DNA from: JANNXY01 sp039795755
GTDB taxonomy: Bacteria; Patescibacteriota; Minisyncoccia; Phycocordibacterales; CAIZIN01
DNA: 15,173 bases
Direction: 5' to 3'
Assembly (NCBI GenBank): GCA_039795755.1
Contig: JBDKLF010000015.1
Location: 1-15,173 of the forward strand
Part shown: piece by piece, positions 12,832-15,173 of the stretch
How the letters are laid out: each line of letters begins with the position of its first letter
Position numbering within the stretch: the stretch's first letter is position 1
The notes under the pieces: generated by a model
Told to the model about the DNA's origin: nothing
Seen by the model: only the letters and a program-made list of their open reading frames with translations
The model's database searches: none
Translations under genes and position numbers: made by a program

Positions 12832-14691
12832 TTACACTCCTACGAGTACTGGAATCACAATCGGTCGCTTCGCAGTCTTTTGGAAGAGGAATTTACTTAC
12901 CTGATCGGTCACATTATCCTTGATGTAATCGAAATTGATTGGATTCATTCCGTTGGTAGTGTCTTCAATTGTTTTCTTGATGATGAATCGTGCGTTTCGT
13001 AAGAGGTCTTGTGACTCTCGTAGATAGACGAATCCTCGAGAGATAATATCAGGTGACTTTCGAAGCTTTCCTGTTGAAATGTTTACAATGGCAAAGATAA
13101 CAAACACTCCATCTGATGAAAGTAATTGTCGATCTCGAAGTACTACTTCTTGAATATCACCTACAGCGAATCCGTCTACGAGTACGAGTCCAGAAGGTGC
13201 CTTCATAGGAAGTACATTAATCTTGGTTCCGTTCTCACAGATATCAACAATGGTTCCGTTGTCTGGAATAACAATGTTTTCCTTTGGAACACCGTTTGCT
13301 TCTGCAAGTTCAGCATGCGCTCGGAGTCGATAATGGTTACCGTGAATTGGCATGAAGAACTTTGGCTTCACTTGCTTTAACATCCACTCGAGTTCACCCT
13401 TGTTACCGTGTCCTGATCCGTGAATATAGACGTCAGAAGTTCGATAGTGAATAATACGAGCTCCTTGTCGAGCGATATTGTCTTTGAGTTTTTCTACCGC
13501 CTTTTCATTTCCTGGAATAATTGATGATGAAAGAAGAATAGTATCTCGAGTGTTGAGTCTGAATGACTTGAGCTGATTGGTACTGATGCGCATTAACGCA
13601 GCAAACTCTTCTCCTTGTGCTCCTGTTGCGAGCATTACAATACGATCTGGTGGATAATTATCGATATCTTGAGTATTGATAATAGTATCCTTCTTCATCT
13701 TGAGCATGTCTGCGAGTTGAGCGATTTCAATGTTTGTCTTCATTGAGCGTCCTTCAACAGCGATTTTCTTTCCTAATCGCTCACAGATTTCGATGATCTT
13801 GATCATGCGTTCCATCTGAGATGAGAATGTTCCAATGATCAATCTGCCTTTGATGTTGGTAATAATTTCTTCAAGACCTTTGTGTACGAGCTTTTCTGGA
13901 GTAGAGAAGCCGGCGTTCTCAACGTTGGTTGAGTCGTTCATCATGAACAATACATTCATGTCTTTGAATTTTCCGTATTCTTTATTTTCTGCTTCAGTCG
14001 GAATAGTGTCGTCGTGATCGAGCTTTGGGTCTCCAGGGTTCACGATTGCTCCAAATGGAGTATCAACGATAACTCCCATAGAGTCAGGAATAGTGTGGGT
14101 TACTGCAAAGAATTTCACCGCAAGGTCACCGATCTTGATTTGAGAATCGTTCTCAACCACTCGAATATCAAGTGGATCAAGATGAGGGAATTCCTGTTGT
14201 CGCTTCTGGATCATGAGCGAGGTGAGGTTTCGTGTATATACTGGCGGATTGCCAATGAGAGGCATGATATAAGGCATACCACCAATGTGGTCCAAGTGAC
14301 CGTGAGTGATAATTACCGCCTTTACTTTATCCTTTCGTTCCTCAATGTATTTTGTATTTGGAAGAATGTAATCAATACCTGGAGTTGCTTCGTCTTGGAA
14401 TTGGAATCCGATATCGATAACAATAATAGTGTCTTTGTATTCAATAATAGTACAGTTCTGTCCGATCTGTTCTACTCCTCCAAGAGGAATGATACGTACA
14501 TTTTCTCCTACTGGAGGAATTACTTTGTCTTCAGAACGTCGTTCTCGCTGTTCTCCGCGATGTGGACCGTTGTCGCGATTTGACCGCATTGGTCGTTGTC
14601 GATTGTTTGAGCCTCCTCGTCGGTCACGATTGTTGCCATGAAATGGCTTTCGAGCCGGTTGTGATTGTGGCTGTGGTTGTGTTGTTGTCAT
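12832..14691 (-). CDS. rnj: Ribonuclease J
   Basis: Metallo-beta-lactamase/beta-CASP nuclease of RNA processing and decay, 619 aa. The first ~57 residues are a low-complexity tail rich in Gln, Pro, Arg and Asn, likely RNA-binding. The catalytic domain follows: PLGGVEQIGQNC at 69-80, THGHLDH at 129-135 (metal ligands H130, H132, D134, H135), H199 and D221. The beta-CASP part has MNDSTN at 251-256, GTFSSQMERM at 287-296, the HGSGHGN box at 424-430 and the last metal-site region PIHGNH at 448-453. A C-terminal domain spans about 500-619. Variants against the usual family: HGHLDH for HGHEDH, and NPGDPKLD for TGDFKFD at 218-225, which keeps the Asp ligand. Length is that of full RNase J plus the extension. 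Upstream is a substrate-binding protein gene on the same strand. Confidence 0.94.
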   Translation of the reverse strand: MTTTQPQPQSQPARKPFHGNNRDRRGGSNNRQRPMRSNRDNGPHRGEQRERRSEDKVIPPVGENVRIIPLGGVEQIGQNCTIIEYKDTIIVIDIGFQFQDEATPGIDYILPNTKYIEERKDKVKAVIITHGHLDHIGGMPYIMPLIGNPPVYTRNLTSLMIQKRQQEFPHLDPLDIRVVENDSQIKIGDLAVKFFAVTHTIPDSMGVIVDTPFGAIVNPGDPKLDHDDTIPTEAENKEYGKFKDMNVLFMMNDSTNVENAGFSTPEKLVHKGLEEIITNIKGRLIIGTFSSQMERMIKIIEICERLGKKIAVEGRSMKTNIEIAQLADMLKMKKDTIINTQDIDNYPPDRIVMLATGAQGEEFAALMRISTNQLKSFRLNTRDTILLSSSIIPGNEKAVEKLKDNIARQGARIIHYRTSDVYIHGSGHGNKGELEWMLKQVKPKFFMPIHGNHYRLRAHAELAEANGVPKENIVIPDNGTIVDICENGTKINVLPMKAPSGLVLVDGFAVGDIQEVVLRDRQLLSSDGVFVIFAIVNISTGKLRKSPDIISRGFVYLRESQDLLRNARFIIKKTIEDTTNGMNPINFDYIKDNVTDQVSKFLFQKTAKRPIVIPVLVGV

Positions 14692-14698
14692 TATAATG

Positions 14699-14727
14699 TA
14701 ATTAAATTGCTAATTATTTCTGCACAA
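14699..14727 (-). promoter_or_regulatory. Possible promoter of the RNase J gene
   Basis: Minus-strand TTGTGC (14727-14722), 17-nt spacer, TAATTA (14704-14699), then 7 nt to ATG 14691. The hexamers are weak, but the spacing matches the other promoters here. The -35 is inside the end of the upstream gene. A TATAAT also overlaps the ATG itself (14696-14691), too close to drive this start. Confidence 0.35.
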
Positions 14728-15173
14728 ATAAAAATTTCCACACATGATCTGTTTCAATATACCACTGGTATATATCGTAGAATCGGTCACCAGCTGTTCG
14801 CAAACCATGCACGTTGTATCCGTTGAGTCTTTCTGTTGCGTAAAGATAGTAAGGGGAAAATAAGAATACAACAGGGGTGTCATTACGTACTTCTGAGGCA
14901 AAGTCAGCTTCTCCAGCCTTTCGTTTGGTTGGATCGCTTTCGGTGCGACCTGATTCCAATAGTTTATCAGCTTTTGGGTTCGTGTAAAGGGCAATATTGA
15001 GTCCTGGGTCATTTCGCTGTGATGAATGCCAGAATGCATAGTAGTCGAGATCTCGTCCCATAGTGAGTCCAAAGAGTAGGCCTTGGTACTCACGTGGACG
15101 CAATACGTTCAAGTTGAACTGTGAAGGTTCAAATGAGGTTACTTCAACTTGTACACCAATCTTTTTCCACATA
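14714..15173 (-). CDS. ABC transporter substrate-binding protein (peptide/nickel type), C-terminal fragment
   Basis: The last ~152 codons of a family-5 extracellular solute-binding protein (DppA/OppA/NikA-like); the start is outside the right edge. Visible marks: the WKKIGVQVEVTSFEP strand-helix region, where such proteins have the pattern W-x-x-x-G-[IV]-x-[VA], then YYAFWHSSQRNDPGLN, with a YTNPKADKLLESGR helix typical of the C-terminal lobe, the helix SDPTKRKAGEADFASEV, and the PVVFLFSPYYLYATE strand. The ending (IYQWYIETDHVWKFLF) is a normal C-terminus. Such a protein captures peptides outside the membrane for import, a function important for a bacterium with reduced biosynthesis. A second open frame over the same bases is a shadow. 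Confidence 0.82.
   Translation of the reverse strand, partial: MWKKIGVQVEVTSFEPSQFNLNVLRPREYQGLLFGLTMGRDLDYYAFWHSSQRNDPGLNIALYTNPKADKLLESGRTESDPTKRKAGEADFASEVRNDTPVVFLFSPYYLYATERLNGYNVHGLRTAGDRFYDIYQWYIETDHVWKFLFVQK

Noticed and set aside
14014..14583. A 189-aa plus-strand frame inside RNase J
   Set aside because: Antisense shadow of a strongly conserved gene; no promoter and an unlikely Ser/Asn/Val/Phe-rich composition.
14710..15093. A 127-aa frame overlapping the substrate-binding protein
   Set aside because: Composition is not protein-like, and the other frame shows clear solute-binding protein features.

Overview
The window reads as chromosomal housekeeping DNA of a small-genome bacterium, most likely Candidate Phyla Radiation (Patescibacteria), probably Parcubacteria-like. 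This placement is inferred from several features: a threonyl-tRNA synthetase that starts directly in its editing domain without a TGS domain, divergent DnaE and RNase J, a Gmad2 lipoprotein-like protein, compact gene spacing with one-base gaps and overlaps, and almost no Shine-Dalgarno sequences. The standard genetic code works throughout. No tRNA, rRNA, CRISPR array, insertion sequence or phage gene was seen.

Layout. On the minus strand at the left edge lie the N-terminus of thrS (1-219), a 67-aa orphan gene (281-484) and dnaE (525-3704). A plus-strand block follows: a 78-aa orphan (3801-4037), a class II CPD photolyase (4070-5512) overlapping RNase HII (5479-6087), a DAO-type FAD oxidoreductase (6095-7447), an AI-2E-family membrane protein (7462-8499), a DUF4383-like membrane protein (8572-8982), a Gmad2 exported protein (9049-9501), two small TM/Lys-rich proteins (9503-9787 and 9765-10145), a SAM methyltransferase (10148-10909), a glutaredoxin (10918-11154) and a VanZ-like membrane protein (11156-11650). 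A minus-strand block converges on it with a 31-bp overlap: an MFS transporter (11620-12810), RNase J (12832-14691) and the C-terminus of a peptide-type ABC substrate-binding protein (14714 to the edge).

The strongest window-wide signal is promoter architecture. At least seven genes on both strands have a near-consensus -10 hexamer (TATAAT, TATACT, TAGTAT or TAGAAT) ending exactly 6 or 7 nt before the start codon, often as an extended -10 (TGnTATAAT), with no Shine-Dalgarno sequence. Transcription would then begin at or next to the start codon, so these genes are predicted to be leaderless. The rule corrects several start codons: phr at 4070, the Gmad2 protein at 9049, thrS at 219, MFS at 12810 and probably GTG 8572 for the DUF4383 protein. 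Terminators run straight into the next gene's promoter in at least two and probably three places, and stop codons sit inside -10 boxes twice. No gene in the window ends in TGA (11 TAA, 6 TAG).

Functionally the genes cover replication and repair (dnaE, photolyase, rnhB), RNA turnover (RNase J), translation (thrS), redox (glutaredoxin, FAD oxidoreductase) and membrane transport or envelope functions. I see no defence island or obviously new multi-gene system. The leaderless layout, the degenerate PHP domain of DnaE and the small orphan genes are the parts most worth following up.
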